From Eucommia ulmoides (Eukaryota > Streptophyta > Magnoliopsida > Garryales > Eucommiaceae), in NCBI GenBank assembly GCA_016647705.1, contig CM028334.1, forward strand, positions 6,915,546 through 6,979,545: DNA of 64,000 nucleotides, in the 5' to 3' direction. How positions within the stretch are numbered: position 1 is the first letter of the stretch; each line of letters opens with the position of its first letter. A program made the translations under genes and the position numbers. This document shows, in pieces, positions 10,508 to 22,430 of the stretch. The notes beneath the pieces are model-generated. The model worked only from the letters and a program-made list of their open reading frames with translations, did not search any database and had not been told where the DNA came from.

Positions 10508-12220
10508 ATGGCTCGTATGCAGGAAACCATTGACATGCTGAGGGAAAGGATCAACGAACTTAGTCGGCCTCAAAAGGCGCCTGTTCCCCCGTCTAGTGGA
10601 ACTCCCGAGATTGAATCACCAAATGGAAACCCTCCAAGTGCTGAGATGGAGAACTCCGTACCGAATTCGAACCATGCCGGCCTGAACTTCGCGGGATTAG
10701 TCTACTATGGACCCCAGATAGGCCCTCATCCTTTTTCCTACGGAGTACCAGTATACCCCAGCCAAGAGCATATCTATCAGGATCCACCCGAAGGTTCGGC
10801 CCCTCCCACAGCCCATTTCTTCATCCACCCGAAGAGGGTCGTTGCTCCGCCGAACGATCCGAATGCTAATCGACCGGCCCCGACCGTTGAAACCGTAAAT
10901 AGAAACGAATATGGACCCTCTCTGGCTTGGGTTCTGAAAATGGAAGAATTGGAGAAAATCATAGAAGAACTAAAAAATGAGAAGTCATCCAGAAAAGCGA
11001 CGTACAAGGAGCTGTCAGCACAACCCTGAGTGGTGTATCCAAAAAATTTTGTAGTTCCGGAGTTCACGAAGTATGATGGTATTGCCCCCCAGAATGGCAT
11101 ATCAGTATCTACAAGGAGGAGTTGGGAGTTCATGCTCGAAACAAAGACATTTGCCTGAAGATGTTCCGGCGATCATTGAAAGGACCAGCTTTCAGCTGGT
11201 ACATGACCTTAGACCTGGTGCAGATTAAGACATTTGAGGATCTGGTAGAGGCCTTCTGTGAACAGTATGTGTACAATAAAGATGCCGCGCACGGACCGTA
11301 ATACCCTCTACCAGATACTGAAGAGAAAAGATGAAAGCTTCCGAAGGTACACTGCCCGCTGGAGGGAAGAGGCTGCCAAAGTTGTCCCCAGGCTAAACGA
11401 GGAGGCTCAGTTAGAGATATTCAAGTCAATTCAGACGGCCCCATTCTATCGAGATCTATCGAGCATAGCAGTGACTTCCTTCGGCAATGCGATCAAACAA
11501 GCCGAGGTGATAGAAGAGGGAATAAGGAACAGAAAGATTGAATGGGCCTTGCCTGACCCGACAAAGAGGTCAGCCCCTCCAAAGAAAAGAGAAAATGAGG
11601 TAGTTGTCATCGTTTCCCCCCCAACAAACCCTCTACCAAACACAATCCCCAAGCTTCATATCCCCAAAACTACCCGAACCATAACAACCAAGATCGCAAC
11701 TATTCCCCTCAAAATCGCCAAAACCAACATTAACCCCGGAACCAACCCTATTCCCAAAGCTATCCCCGCTACTACCAAAACGCACCTCCACCTTATCAAA
11801 ACCATACTCCCCAATACTACCCTCAAGCCTACCAAACACCCGCTTACCATACACCCTCATATAAGCCAAACCAAAATCTACCACCTCAAATTTCTAACCA
11901 CACCTTAAATCCAGGTACCCAATACCACCCAGGCTATCCACCTCGTGCTACTGGGGAAAACTTCCGGAATGATGACAAGGAATCACTAGACCTTCTGGTC
12001 TCAATCACCGAGTTGTACCAGAGTTGTTTGAAGCAGGGGATGCTGACACCCCTTCCATTCTACGAAGTTAAACCTAAGAATAAAACAGGTTCTTCAAATT
12101 CTTTCTGTAAATACCACTCGGGAACCAGAGGATATGCGATCGAGTAGTGCTTCAGCTAAAAGATAAAATCAGGGAGTTCATACGAACATGAGCCATTACG
12201 TTTCCTAAAAAACCTGAGAC
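10508..12220 (+). pseudogene. Gag region of the Tat/Ogre fossil
   Basis: A Gln/Pro-rich N-terminal stretch (MARMQETIDMLRERINEL) is followed by a retrotransposon gag domain typical of the Tat lineage (SLKGPAFSWYMTLDL, KDESFRRYTARWREEAAKV, VIEEGIRNRKIEW), a Pro/Tyr/Asn-rich linker, and a C-terminal part containing SITELYQSCLKQGMLTPL. The product would form the particle core. It is a broken fossil with a handful of breaks and no intact continuation into pol. Confidence 0.75.
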
Positions 12221-13990
12221 TGGTTCGCCAAACTGTCAACAGAACCCACTACCTGAGCATGCACCTTCAAGGAGTGGTGAAGTCAATCTTTACCAAAATG
12301 TTGGTGGAGATGAGAGCTCATATACTCACCTCTCCATCATGTTGGTCTTTTGGATGGAAAAGGATTTGTTCTGTAATGGCTTTCTAAATTTCAATAATGC
12401 AATACTGATTATCCAAAATTGTGATCTAATGTTTGAATCTTACTATTTCAGGTGCCCAAAATTGTCTGCATATGTTGTATGTGATGTGACTGAGCGAGGA
12501 TGTGAAGGTATGATTTCAATACAGAGTTAGACCACGATCCAATGGGACTAGAAACAAAGAAATATTTTGTTTAGCCAAATGATGGTAAGATCCAAAAGAC
12601 CCCTAGCCAAATCCGACAGCAACTCCAGAGTACCAGAGAATTCCAAAATCAGGATTGGCTTTCACTGCCCTAGTGATACTTTAATATGTTGCTGCAAGCT
12701 GATCAAACCGTCTCCGGTGGTCCTTCAGTGATTTGATAAAACCGGGTGTAAATATCCTGATTCGCATGCTGTCAGACCCAATGGCGAAAAGGGAATACAA
12801 TCATTCCAGGTCAATGATCCCAATATAGAAGCTCAAATGTTGCAGGAAGATCTCAATTCGCAAAGAAGATCCAATTCATTTTTAAGCTCGGCTGCTCCAA
12901 AACCATTGTAAGTTCAATCATTTATTTCAAAAAACAAAAAAGAAAAAAAATTGTAGAGTAACCGAGCAAGAAGCGTTAGTGCAAATATGAAAGAGATTAG
13001 AAGATGAAAGAAAGATGATAGTTTCATTCGTTCAAGATTTTCTCCTCAACTCAATTTGGCAGGCAAATGACGTTTTTCGGGATCAGAACTTGATGGATTT
13101 AAATGAAATCAAAATTTGTGAAAAGAAACATTGGTCGTGGTCTGGAAATGTATTGGAACCGTATTCCGCTGCAATCCAACTCAAGATCTTACAGAAAATC
13201 ATGTCGGGCATTGAAGGTACTCGTTTTAGTAATTTTCAACATTTGCCCATTTTTTTGGACTAAATCAGTTTTGCAGGACTTGAAAAAACATAGAGCAAGC
13301 AGGAGTATTAAAACCCTAAGTATCGAATCACCTAGAAATTTGAAAAAATAAGAATCCGATCGAGCAAGTTAAGGAGACCTTGATGAAGTATGTTGGACCC
13401 TCCCACGAGTCGAAAAGTGAAATACATCGGAAGTTAAAAAAAAAATTGATGAAAAAAAAAAAAAAAGTTTCATTGAATCACCCGAGACATGCCTTGCCCT
13501 GAGTTGGAAAGAAAAACTTCTAAAATCAAATGGAAAAATATCTTTATATCACTTCGATCCAAGCACCATCAGTCGAAGCGATTACGACCGAAAAGGGGGA
13601 ATAGAATTGTGAGCCGTCAAAGGTAACAAGTTTTTCAGACTAAATTTTTATGTTTGTCCAGTTACAGGGATCTCAAAGAGACTGGAAGTATGGATTTCCC
13701 TATTACTAGGACTTTTTACCTTCTGACTCGAGTTGGAGACTCTTATTGGTGAAAACTCAGAAACTCTAAATGAGAATTCATGTGTGCGTGTTGCCCTGAA
13801 AGGGGCGTCCAGTGAACTACGCTAAACCTGATCCTTGGCGTAATACTAAGGTACATAGGCAACCTGTAAAGGTTCGGTCATCTGAAAGTTAACCCCAGCC
13901 TGGGGCACATTTTATATCTTTGCTCTCTCATTTTTTTCCAGCCACAAGTTGGGGCATATTTTATATCTCTGGACTTTCTTTTGTCCCCCA
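12221..13990 (+). other. Degenerate 3' internal region of the Tat/Ogre fossil
   Basis: Remnants of the gag C-terminus fade out, and no polymerase domain is visible. Near 13800-13890 lies a phrase typical of the 3' part of Tat elements (GTGAACTACGCTAAACCTGA then GGTACATAGGCAACCTG and GGTTCGGTCATC). Confidence 0.55.
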
Positions 13991-13999
13991 GCCAAGAGG

Positions 14000-14640
14000 G
14001 TTGGGGCTTGATCCATTTTCTATCACTCTAAACGATCCTCTAAACAGATACTTGTTCACCATGAGTATCGTCATGAGTCTCTTTTTTATCACTCTAAACG
14101 GACAATTGTTCGTCATGAGTATCATCATGAGTTAATTTTTTATTACTCTAAACGGATAATTGTTCGTCATGAGTTAATTTTTTATTACTCTAAACGATCC
14201 TCTAAACGGACATTTGTTCGTCATGAGTATCTTCATGAGTCTTTCTTTCATTACTCTAAACGATCCTCTAAAACGGACATTTGTTTGTCATGAGTATCGT
14301 CATGAGTCTTTCTTTCATTACTCTAAAAGATTCTCTAAACGGACATTTGATCGTCATGAGTATTGTTATGAGTCATTTTTTTTATTACTCTAAACGATCC
14401 TCTAAACGGATACTTGTTCTTCATGAGTATCGTTATGAGTATTTCTTTCATTATTCTAAACGATCCTCTAAATAGACATTTGTTCGTTATAAGTATCGTC
14501 ATGAGTCTTTTTTTTAATTACTCTAAACAATCCATTAAACGAACATTTGTTCGTCATGAATATCGTCATGAGTCATTTTTTTAATTACTCTAAATGATCC
14601 TTTAAACGGACACTCGTTCGTCATGAGTAATTTTATTTTA
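14000..14640 (+). repeat. Tandem array, about 65-bp unit, 9-10 copies
   Basis: Units contain CTCTAAACGATCCTCTAAAC, GGACATTTGTTCGTCATGAG and ATCGTCATGAGT, separated by T-rich stretches. The units differ by small changes and by shortened versions. It sits between the coding remnant and the 3' LTR, the position where Tat/Ogre elements often carry variable tandem repeats. Confidence 0.9.
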
Positions 14641-14759
14641 TTTGTTTTGTCATTGAAAAATGTACTTTGAAAAAAAAAATTAAAAAATGGGACGTTCAAA
14701 ATGACGTGATTTTCTATCTTTATCAAGCAAGTGAAACTCGCATGACAAAGAGGGACAAC

Positions 14760-16728
14760 TGTAGACACGGCATTTTGACTGTCCCGTAGAAATTTTATGC
14801 TTTATTTTATTTTTATTTTCAAAAAAATTAAAAAAATTAAAAAATAGAGGGAAAAAAAGTGAAAAAAAGAAAAGAAAGATAAAAGAAAATAAGAAAAAAA
14901 AAAACTGGAAAAAAAATGAAAAATAAAAGGTTTCCTTGTCAAAATGGGATTAGGTTTTCTTTTCCCTTTCCTTTTAAGTTTTATTTCCTTTTCCTCGTCG
15001 AATTGGGATTAGGGTTTCCTAAGGTTTCTAGAATTTTCACTCCCCATCCTTATTATAAATAGGACCCTTCTCCTTATAGTTTAGAAAAACAAAAAATTAG
15101 AGAGAAATCCTTTGGGAGACGTTCAAAAATTAAGAGGAGTCACCCCCTTTAGAAGAGTGATTCTTAAAACTCTTTCGGGAAGCCGTCTGCGAGAGAAGAA
15201 AATACAGGTATCGAGATTCTTGGCCTAGAACATGTATATTTTTTTAATTTTTAATTCTTCTTTCAATTTATTTTATTCTTTTCGCAATTTAAATTTCTGT
15301 AACTTTTATTTATTTATTTATGTATTGTCGTCCGATAATCTGATGAAAACGTCGGGGTAGGTTTCTCGTGCTTAAACCTAACCCCCGATCGTTAGGTGAA
15401 GGATGTTTTCGTTGTTTATTTTTCTGTATTTTCTTTATTTATTTTTATTCTTGTTATAAAAATCCTAAAAATAAAAAAATAAAAATAAAAAATAATAAAA
15501 TCTTTTATTTGTAGAAATTAATCCTTACGAACCTTAAGGTGAATCCGACGATTCGATAAATCATGGGAGAGTTTTCCGTGACCTCATATTCATTCCCCGA
15601 CTTGAGTGGAATTTAGAAACGAATGGTTTTAGGAAATCTCTTCCCTCGGTAAATTTTTCGTGGGATTTCTTTTAAAGTATCGAAAAGATTAATTTCAACC
15701 AAATTGTTTTCGCGAACCTCCATCGATTCTCTTATCCATAGAATTTGAGGGAATTTCAAAACGGGATTTCTTTAAATTAATTAGACAAACTCAAAGTAGA
15801 TTTTTTTTTTTCATATCCACTTAGCATGTTTATTTCTTGTATCATTTAGACGGCATGTTTAAGACACTTTCATCACTTACACTTTTCATACATATAGTTT
15901 TTTTTTTTTTTTTTTTTTGTTTTTTTTTTACGAATCCACACTACTTTTTCACACCTAGTCATGACACATGCACCACTTTTATTTTTTAATTAAATCATTG
16001 TCACGCATAATCACATTAATTCATGTAGTGTTCCTTATTCGATTCTCGTATTCATATTAGTTTGCATTGACATATTTAAATTAAATTATTTAGTTTCTTT
16101 TTATTCACTCTTGCATAAAAAAATAAAACTTATTTAGGTGTTAATTTTGCATTCATATTTCCAAATCTCATGCATCTATTTTAGTTTGCCTATATAAATT
16201 AAAGAAGTCTCTCGGAGACACACATAAAACCCTCTGAGGACCATTCTTGTCGAATCCTTAATATTCGATAAGAGGTTTTACCGGAAGAACATTCCCAAAA
16301 ATTCAAAAATTTGTCTCACCTTATTTGTGAAAAATACCAAAAATATTTTATAAGAAGGGAATAATTTCAAAATAAAATAAAACATTTGGACTAAACTAAT
16401 TGAACTTAATTTGACATAAGGTACTGTTTTCGGACAGGCGTCTTGGGATGCCTAACACCTTCCCCGAGCGTAACCGACCCCCGAGCCTTTAAATGAAGAG
16501 TTGGTTTGACCGTGTTTTTGGAGTCAAATTTTTTACTTAGGCCTTTAAATTGTTTTCTAAAAATTCAGTGACCCAGCACACTATTTACACCCAATATTAG
16601 GTGGCGAGTCCTTATTTTTAAAACGGCCTAAGTATATTTTTTTAGAAAATCGGTGCTTTAAAAATTCCCTCTTCTTAAGCTTATGTATTATTTATTATAT
16701 TTTTCTTTTTGAAAAATCGGGCGCGTCA
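14760..16728 (+). repeat. 3' LTR of the Tat/Ogre fossil
   Basis: 1969 bp, collinear with the 5' LTR apart from lacking one copy of the approximately 140-bp internal duplication and a shorter T-run. Followed at once by the target duplication ATCAC. Confidence 0.9.
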
Positions 16729-17141
16729 ATCACACTTAGATTTTGATAATGCAAAAAGAAGATTTATATTCGATGAAATCAGATTTGAACTCGTTCTAAT
16801 AATGAATTGGAAGAGGCCAACATCTTTCTACTCATAGATTTCTAAATGCTGAGAGCGGAACAATATTATTTTTAGGTGGTTGTTCCACTTCCAGTTTCCA
16901 AGTCTTTAGAAACAAAAACACAAATTTGATACTAAAAATACTAAATGAAACCTTACCTTTGAATTTTGATTCTCATCCAAAATTTGTTAGAATTTTTTTA
17001 CAGTATTTAAAAATTATTTAATATAAACCAATTAATTTAATTAGGTTCAACTTCCAATTTATTCCTACTAGAATGCTTGCATATAAAAAAAATGAAAAAA
17101 AAAAATCACCAATTAATTATTTGGTGAATTTTCCAAACAAA

Positions 17142-17363
17142 GTGGTATTAAAACCCATGTTACAACATCTTTGGCCAAAAAAAAAAAAAGAGAGAGACTG
17201 ATCAATAATTAGCAAATCCAAAGACTCAATGTGTAAAGTGAAGACTGTTAAGTTTATCCACATCAATTGTGGAATGAGAGAGTGGTCAAATTATAAATGT
17301 GAGAGGAAATCTCACTTCATGAGGTAGCTTTTGAGCTTGAGAGAGACTCAAAATCATCCTACA
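17142..17363 (+). mobile_element. TRIM retroelement (copy 2), partial
   Basis: A decayed primer-binding site (TGGTATTAAAACCC at 17142), an internal region with GAGAGACTGATC, and a 3' terminal repeat (17246-17363) that starts TGTTAAGTTTATCCACATC and ends CATCCTACA. The 5' repeat is not recognisable. Same family as the copy at 5483-5812. Confidence 0.65.
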
Positions 17364-17973
17364 AAAGATAATGACCTTTTGAATGAAAATTTAATTTTCA
17401 TAATGTGTGTGATTAAGATTGGTTAAAAACTTGAATGGGAGGCAATCCCCTAGTTGATTATGAAAAAATAAAAAACCTTACAACTCCATATATAGGATGG
17501 GCTCAAAGGCCGAAACCCTGTAGGGAAACTCCAACGGTGAGTGCCATTTGAAGGAGCCAAAATCCAGAAATCAGAAATAGCTCTTGAACAGTTATTTGCC
17601 TAGTGAAAAACCTGGTATCTATTCCAACCCAAATAATATTTTGATTACGCATTTTGATTAAAAAAAAAAAAAATACAACGAGAGAAAGAGAAATAAGATC
17701 AAATTTCAGATCTACACCAAAAAACGCAAAGATGAATATGGATTGTTATGAAATTTGAGTACCAAAATTATGACGAGCTTGTAGAGATTAGGTAGATATA
17801 GCTTGAGAAATAGGAGTTCTGTAATTTGGCGAGGGCGAGGACGAGTGTGTTGGAGCTGTATTTCTTTCTTTTGATAAGGCAAAATGATCGTTAATCATTT
17901 TGGCGAGGAAGATAGTGAGCCTGTTGGAGTTGCTCTTGGGGAACAATCTTTTGTGCTTATGTGTATTCTCTAT
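17364..17973. other. Intergenic between TRIM copies
   Basis: AT-rich, with homopolymer A-runs. No gene or clear repeat identified. Confidence 0.4.
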
Positions 17974-18309
17974 TATAGGGCGGTATTAGGTCTCTCACAA
18001 TTCCAAATGTTAGCTCATGTGATGAGACTTTCCCTCGTAGGGTGGTCACCAGTCCCTTTCATAACTGATGTGAGATAAACTCAACAATCTCCCCCTCACA
18101 CATCGGAGTTTTGGTTGGCTAACCCTAAACCAATCTCTTTCTTTGTGGCTATTAGGTCAAAGTTGTTATAACTTGAACTCTGATACCAGTATAAGGTGGT
18201 TTGGGACTTCTTTCAACCCCCAAAATTAACTCATTTGGCGAAACTTTTTTATCACACTTATAACCTGACCATCAATCTCTTCCACATCCGATGTGAGATA
18301 AACCCAACA
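17974..18309 (-). mobile_element. TRIM retroelement (copy 3)
   Basis: On the minus strand: terminal repeats at 18309-18190 and 18086-17974 (start TGTTGGGTTTATCTCACATC), a primer-binding site (reverse of TGATACCAGT at 18181) and a polypurine tract (AGGGGGAGAT, 18086-18095). No genes; diverged repeats. Exact outer ends uncertain. Confidence 0.75.
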
Positions 18310-19260
18310 TTTATTAACAAAGCAAGGACCATTCTAAATATTATTGTCAGAAACTTAAGATTGTTGAATTTCGAGAGACAAATGTTCATACAACTATTAG
18401 CACCAGTGTGAGAGTTTAAATCTGCAGTAAAGACATATAGTAAAATTCTAACCCTGATTTATTTTCTTCTGTTTTCGGTAATTTGTAAAATTGTAACTTT
18501 TTTATTCTTGATCCCATTTTATTTATTCTAAATTAATTGAATATTTAATTTATAATTCTGGTATTGTCAACCAACAAAACTAATAATACAAAAAATAAAA
18601 TGTTTTAAAAAATTTAAAAATGAGCGTAGATTCTTTCCAAGAAATAAAGAGATTCAATGTTTTATTTTTTGATGCAAACAGAAAACAATCGAGACTACAG
18701 ACATCGGTCAAACGTCTCCAGTCTCATCTTAACAAAAATAAAGTTTTCCATGACCTCAAGAGGATTAAAAAATATTTTACTCTCCTCTCGCATACCCTAA
18801 ATTTGCTAAAAAAATCTGCGCGTCGATTTTTTTCTCTGGAATAGTTTGGATAACATATCCCTTTTTCCTCATTAAACGTTTGAAGTTTTGAATCCAAATT
18901 CTGAGATTATAATTACTTGGGCATTTTTCATTTATAAGCTTGGCCACCTCTGCAGCGCCCGTCTAAATGATTATCCTCTAAATTAAATTTATAGCATTGT
19001 GAACTCTAAAAATTAAATTCACAAATAACACTAAAATTGAACTAGAATTAGAAAACAATAAGATAGTGGAGTGCCAATAGCATTTTCAGGGAGGGAGAGA
19101 GAAAAATCACATTCTCGTGTTACCTTTTGGCGCCAGTTACGAGTGGGTCCCCGATGAATCGATCACGCGCGAGACATAACCGCCCAAACAATGACACTCA
19201 ACCGGCATTTCCCGGTCACCCTTCACCCCCTTCCCCTGTTCCCGTAACAGCTTGCAGACT
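18310..19260. other. Intergenic upstream of the stress-type gene
   Basis: AT-rich until about 19080, then GC-richer with GAGAGA and an ACGCGCGAGAC phrase near 19165, probably the distal promoter of the next gene. A 74-codon ORF at 18620-18844 has no recognisable domain and was not called. Confidence 0.4.
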
Positions 19261-19266
19261 TCACAG

Positions 19267-19273
19267 TATATAA
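19267..19273 (+). promoter_or_regulatory. TATA box of the stress-type gene
   Basis: TATATAA about 111 bp upstream of the chosen ATG, followed by a CT-repeat leader that is common in plant 5' UTRs. Confidence 0.6.
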
Positions 19274-19377
19274 TTTACATTCTCTCTCTCTCTCTAGGTC
19301 AGGGGAGAGAGACGGCCAGAGGGGAGAAATCCGTGGTTATACTGTATAATCCCCAGCAAATTTCCCTCCGTTTGGAT

Positions 19378-19878
19378 ATGGAAATTCGTGAATTCTCTCC
19401 CAGAGATGCGGAATCGAGCGAAGATACCGCTGAAATGCTCTTCTCCAGGAGGCGGTGCTGTTTCCGCATGCCGTGTTTCCGTTCTTCAAATCGATCGTCG
19501 GCTTCAGTGGGCCCGAACTGGTGGCAGAGGATGACCACTGCAGGGGAGAGAGACGACGGATCGCTGTGGTCCCGAGGGATTGGCGCTCTGAAGAAGCTCC
19601 GTGAGTGGTCGGAGATCGTGGCCGGTCCGAGGTGGAAGACTTTCATCCGGAGATTCAACCGGAGCAAGAGCGGCGGGAACAGGTCATCGAAGTACCATTA
19701 CGATGCCCTCAGTTACGCGCTCAACTTCGACGCAGGCCCGGGGCACAGCGACGATACGGACGATCACGACGGCGACGACGACTTCAGGTATCGGAATTTC
19801 TCTTCGCGGTATGCTTCGATTCCGGCGTCGTCGAAGACGTCGATGGATGTTGGGAAGACCGGACCGAGTTTCGTCTAG
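19378..19878 (+). CDS. Small conserved plant protein, stress-induced / 'NHL-repeat' annotated family
   Basis: Single exon, 166 aa. The start at 19378 (MEIREFSPRDAESSEDTAEM) is preferred over an upstream in-frame ATG at 19252, because the latter lies ahead of the TATA box and CT leader. Recognisable family blocks are RRRCCFRMPCFRSS (Cys-rich), GPNWWQRM, WSRGIGALKKLREWSEIVAG, KTFIRRFNRSKS, YDALSYALNFDAGPG and FSSRYASIPASSKTSMD. No signal peptide or membrane segment. Plant databases often label this family stress-induced or NHL-domain protein, yet no NHL repeat is visible here and the biochemical role is unknown. Confidence 0.85.
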   Translation: MEIREFSPRDAESSEDTAEMLFSRRRCCFRMPCFRSSNRSSASVGPNWWQRMTTAGERDDGSLWSRGIGALKKLREWSEIVAGPRWKTFIRRFNRSKSGGNRSSKYHYDALSYALNFDAGPGHSDDTDDHDGDDDFRYRNFSSRYASIPASSKTSMDVGKTGPSFV

Positions 19879-20648
19879 TGATTCTCGCGATCGAAGAAAA
19901 ACTGGAGAAGATGTCCAAGCCCCCGTGTTTCTAAGATGCGCTGGTGTGCATAGGATAAGGACTAAGGAGAAATGACCGCCACTTTTTTGGTGAGATAAGC
20001 ACGCACGCAACTATCGCGATCATCACGATTCAGGAAAATGATAATCTCTCTTTGCTTTTGCTGGTATGAAATTTGTTCTATAAAGTCTTGAATTTTTTTC
20101 ATTGATTTTTTTCTTCCTTTCTGTTCATAAATTTTGAGATGCTTGTGTAGATATTGATGATGGAATTTGCGTGCAGGTCCTTGGATTTTCCATTAATTGT
20201 TCAACGTTGTATAAGTTTCGCTTGTGAAGGAATTAAAGTTTTCTTGGATGCTTATTTTGTTTAGTATTAATCACTATACTCATCTTTTTTCTTTATGGTG
20301 TCTTGTCATTCTCGGAAAAATTAACACGAAACACCAATCGTGTCATATGTCATAATATTTCAACCCTAAAAATTATTTAATCTTGGTAAGAACACTTGAG
20401 AAATCTTGTATTATTATTATTTTTTTGTTTTTTTTATCATTCATATAGAATATTTGGAGCATTTGATTTAAGGAATTTTTATTATATGGTTCCCAAGTAT
20501 ATTCTATGAAAAAAAAATCATATCTCAATGAACATTAATTTCCGGTCCACAAAAATGGTTAATTGAATAGTCCTTGCAAATACTAATTGGTGACCCTCAT
20601 GGTCATGTTATTTTCAAACTTGTAGATCTCTACTATTACACAATCCAA
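19879..20648. other. 3' flank of the stress-type gene
   Basis: Probable 3' UTR, then AT-rich intergenic DNA. No other feature supported. Confidence 0.4.
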
Positions 20649-20742
20649 GATCACTTTCTAAATGGAAACAAAAAGAGACCTATTGTGAACTATTGGATCA
20701 CTTTCTAAATGGAAACAAAAAGAGACCTATTGTGAACTATTG
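20649..20742. repeat. Perfect tandem duplication, 47 bp x 2
   Basis: GATCACTTTCTAAATGGAAA ... GTGAACTATTG is repeated exactly with a 47-bp period, indicating a recent event. Confidence 0.95.
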
Positions 20743-22430
20743 GTGCGAAAACTGGTTAGCACTCGCATTTGGTCCTGTCAAAGTCCACGTGGTGATTATT
20801 GTTGAGTTGACATCTTGGTGTCAATAGATTGGTTATGTTCGATGAACGGTCCTCCGTCGAAGTTCTTAGTCCTAGCAAGTACCTATAAAAGATCTACTAG
20901 GGTGTAATCAGCGAAATCTTCCCAGAATGAGAGTAAGAAGTGAAATCTACTCATTACATGGTGCCTTTATTGTTTAGCGAGGAGTCAAATTAGTTTCGAA
21001 AAGTTAGGGCTCTAAGCTTGAAATAATCTAGCACGTTGCAAATCATGTGCGAATGTATGATTTGGCCTTTGGACCTCGGCTTCAAGCCCACCAAACCTAA
21101 TGGAGCCCATGGGCCTCTTAGGCTAAACAAGAGATAGGTATCTCATCATGAACGTCAACAATTGATTTAATTTCTAAAAAAAATATATGATTTTAATTTT
21201 TGGCTCACTTCTTAAATTGATATCCGTTTTGAATATTTTTTTTTCACTAATTTTTTATATTGTGAACGTTCACTATGAATGATTGGACGACACTGGTGCA
21301 TGAAAGATTGGCCATAATTCATTTTACAAGTAACACGCAATGTTTAATATTAAATAGTTAACATTCATTTGTTTAGAAAAATGAGCATTAGAATTGAAAA
21401 GGGTAAATCAAGATTGCTATTTGCCGTTCATTTGGAAATTATGTCCAAAGGGGCTTGTCTAGCCGATGGGCGATCGGTGTTCGTCGGTGGCCAATGGCCT
21501 GCCATCGAATCTAGGGAATGGAAACATTATTTTTGCTTTCCTAGGGGGTTGTTCATTTTGTAGATTGTTCACAACGCGGTTTTCGTTTTCTTTGTCCAAT
21601 CATCTGACCAGACCTTTTGATCATAAAGTCTTAGGTGACCATTGAGGGATGATCAAAGGGAGGCTTTTAGTAGTGCTTCTCATAGACGACGTCAAACTAT
21701 TGGTATCGAAATATAGTTAAAACTGCAATTGGTCCGGTTAAGATTTAGGTGGATTTTTTTTGCTGAGGTGGAGGTCTTATGTATGGAGAGTGCTTTCAAG
21801 TGAACGGTCCGCGGTCAATGGTCAAAGTTCTTAATATCCAAACTTGTATTTACACAAAGACCTATTGGAGTGTGCCAAGAGAAGTCCCTCTAATGTAAGA
21901 GTAAGAACTCAGGGAAAAAAGGGTGTGGTATTGCCTTAAGTGAAATTTCTTAGCCTTACATGGAGCATTTAATATCTTAGTATTTATAGGAGATGAATTC
22001 GATTAGCCGCACCAAATTAAGGACCTGAGTGTGATCAATTATCATAATCCAACATGTGGCCAATGAGGAGGCGTGTTGCATGACTTAGGGACATGGGCCT
22101 TGCGTTTCGGCCCTCCAAGAGGAGCCCATCGGCTGGCCAAAAGGATCGGAAGGTAAGGCTTAGTCCATGGACGTGTAGAAGCTCAATTGGTGGCTTAATG
22201 ACCGCTGGGGGGATGCCAGACCGAAGCATGTGGTGGCGAACGCCCTAACTATGCTTTCTAGGTAGTGGTCGTGAAGGGACAAGTGTTTGCTACTCATTGG
22301 TTCATGGTCGGATAGGCAATGGGTCATGTGCAGTCTAATCAATTTGTGCGGTGAATGTTGATCGGTTAAGTGATTTTCTCGGGATCCTAACCTGCCACGT
22401 GTGGGCTGTGAACAGACCTCAATGGACATT
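20740..22430. repeat. Two diverged copies of an unidentified dispersed repeat
   Basis: Segments about 20740-21000 and 21690-21990 share order and phrases (ACTATTGGT, AACGGTCC, AAAGTTCTTA, AATGTAAGAGTAAGAA or ATGAGAGTAAGAAGT, TTACATGGAGC or TTACATGGTGC). No ORF with a domain. The family is not recognised; both may be parts of a decayed element. Confidence 0.45.

Larger units (their letters stand above)
7793..16728 (+). mobile_element. Tat/Ogre-type Ty3/gypsy retrotransposon fossil
   Basis: Two long direct LTRs (7793-9906 and 14760-16728), both starting TGTAGACACGGCATTTTGA and ending CGTCA, bound by a perfect 5-bp target duplication ATCAC (7788-7792, 16729-16733). A primer-binding site follows the first LTR (TGGCGACTCCACTGGGA at 9909) and a polypurine tract (AAAGAGGGACAAC) precedes the second. 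The internal 4.85 kb keeps a recognisable gag but no protease, reverse transcriptase or integrase, so it is a broken, pol-less derivative with several breaks. Long LTRs, gag type, and a tandem array before the 3' LTR fit the Tat/Ogre lineage. LTRs look closely similar by eye, so insertion is moderately recent. Confidence 0.88.

Noticed and set aside
18620-18844. 74-codon Lys/Leu-rich ORF
   Set aside because: No family recognised, no promoter or splice context, AT-rich surroundings.
19299-20010. Long overlapping ORFs in other frames of the stress-type gene
   Set aside because: Shadows of the 19378-19878 coding region, which has clear family motifs; the others have none.
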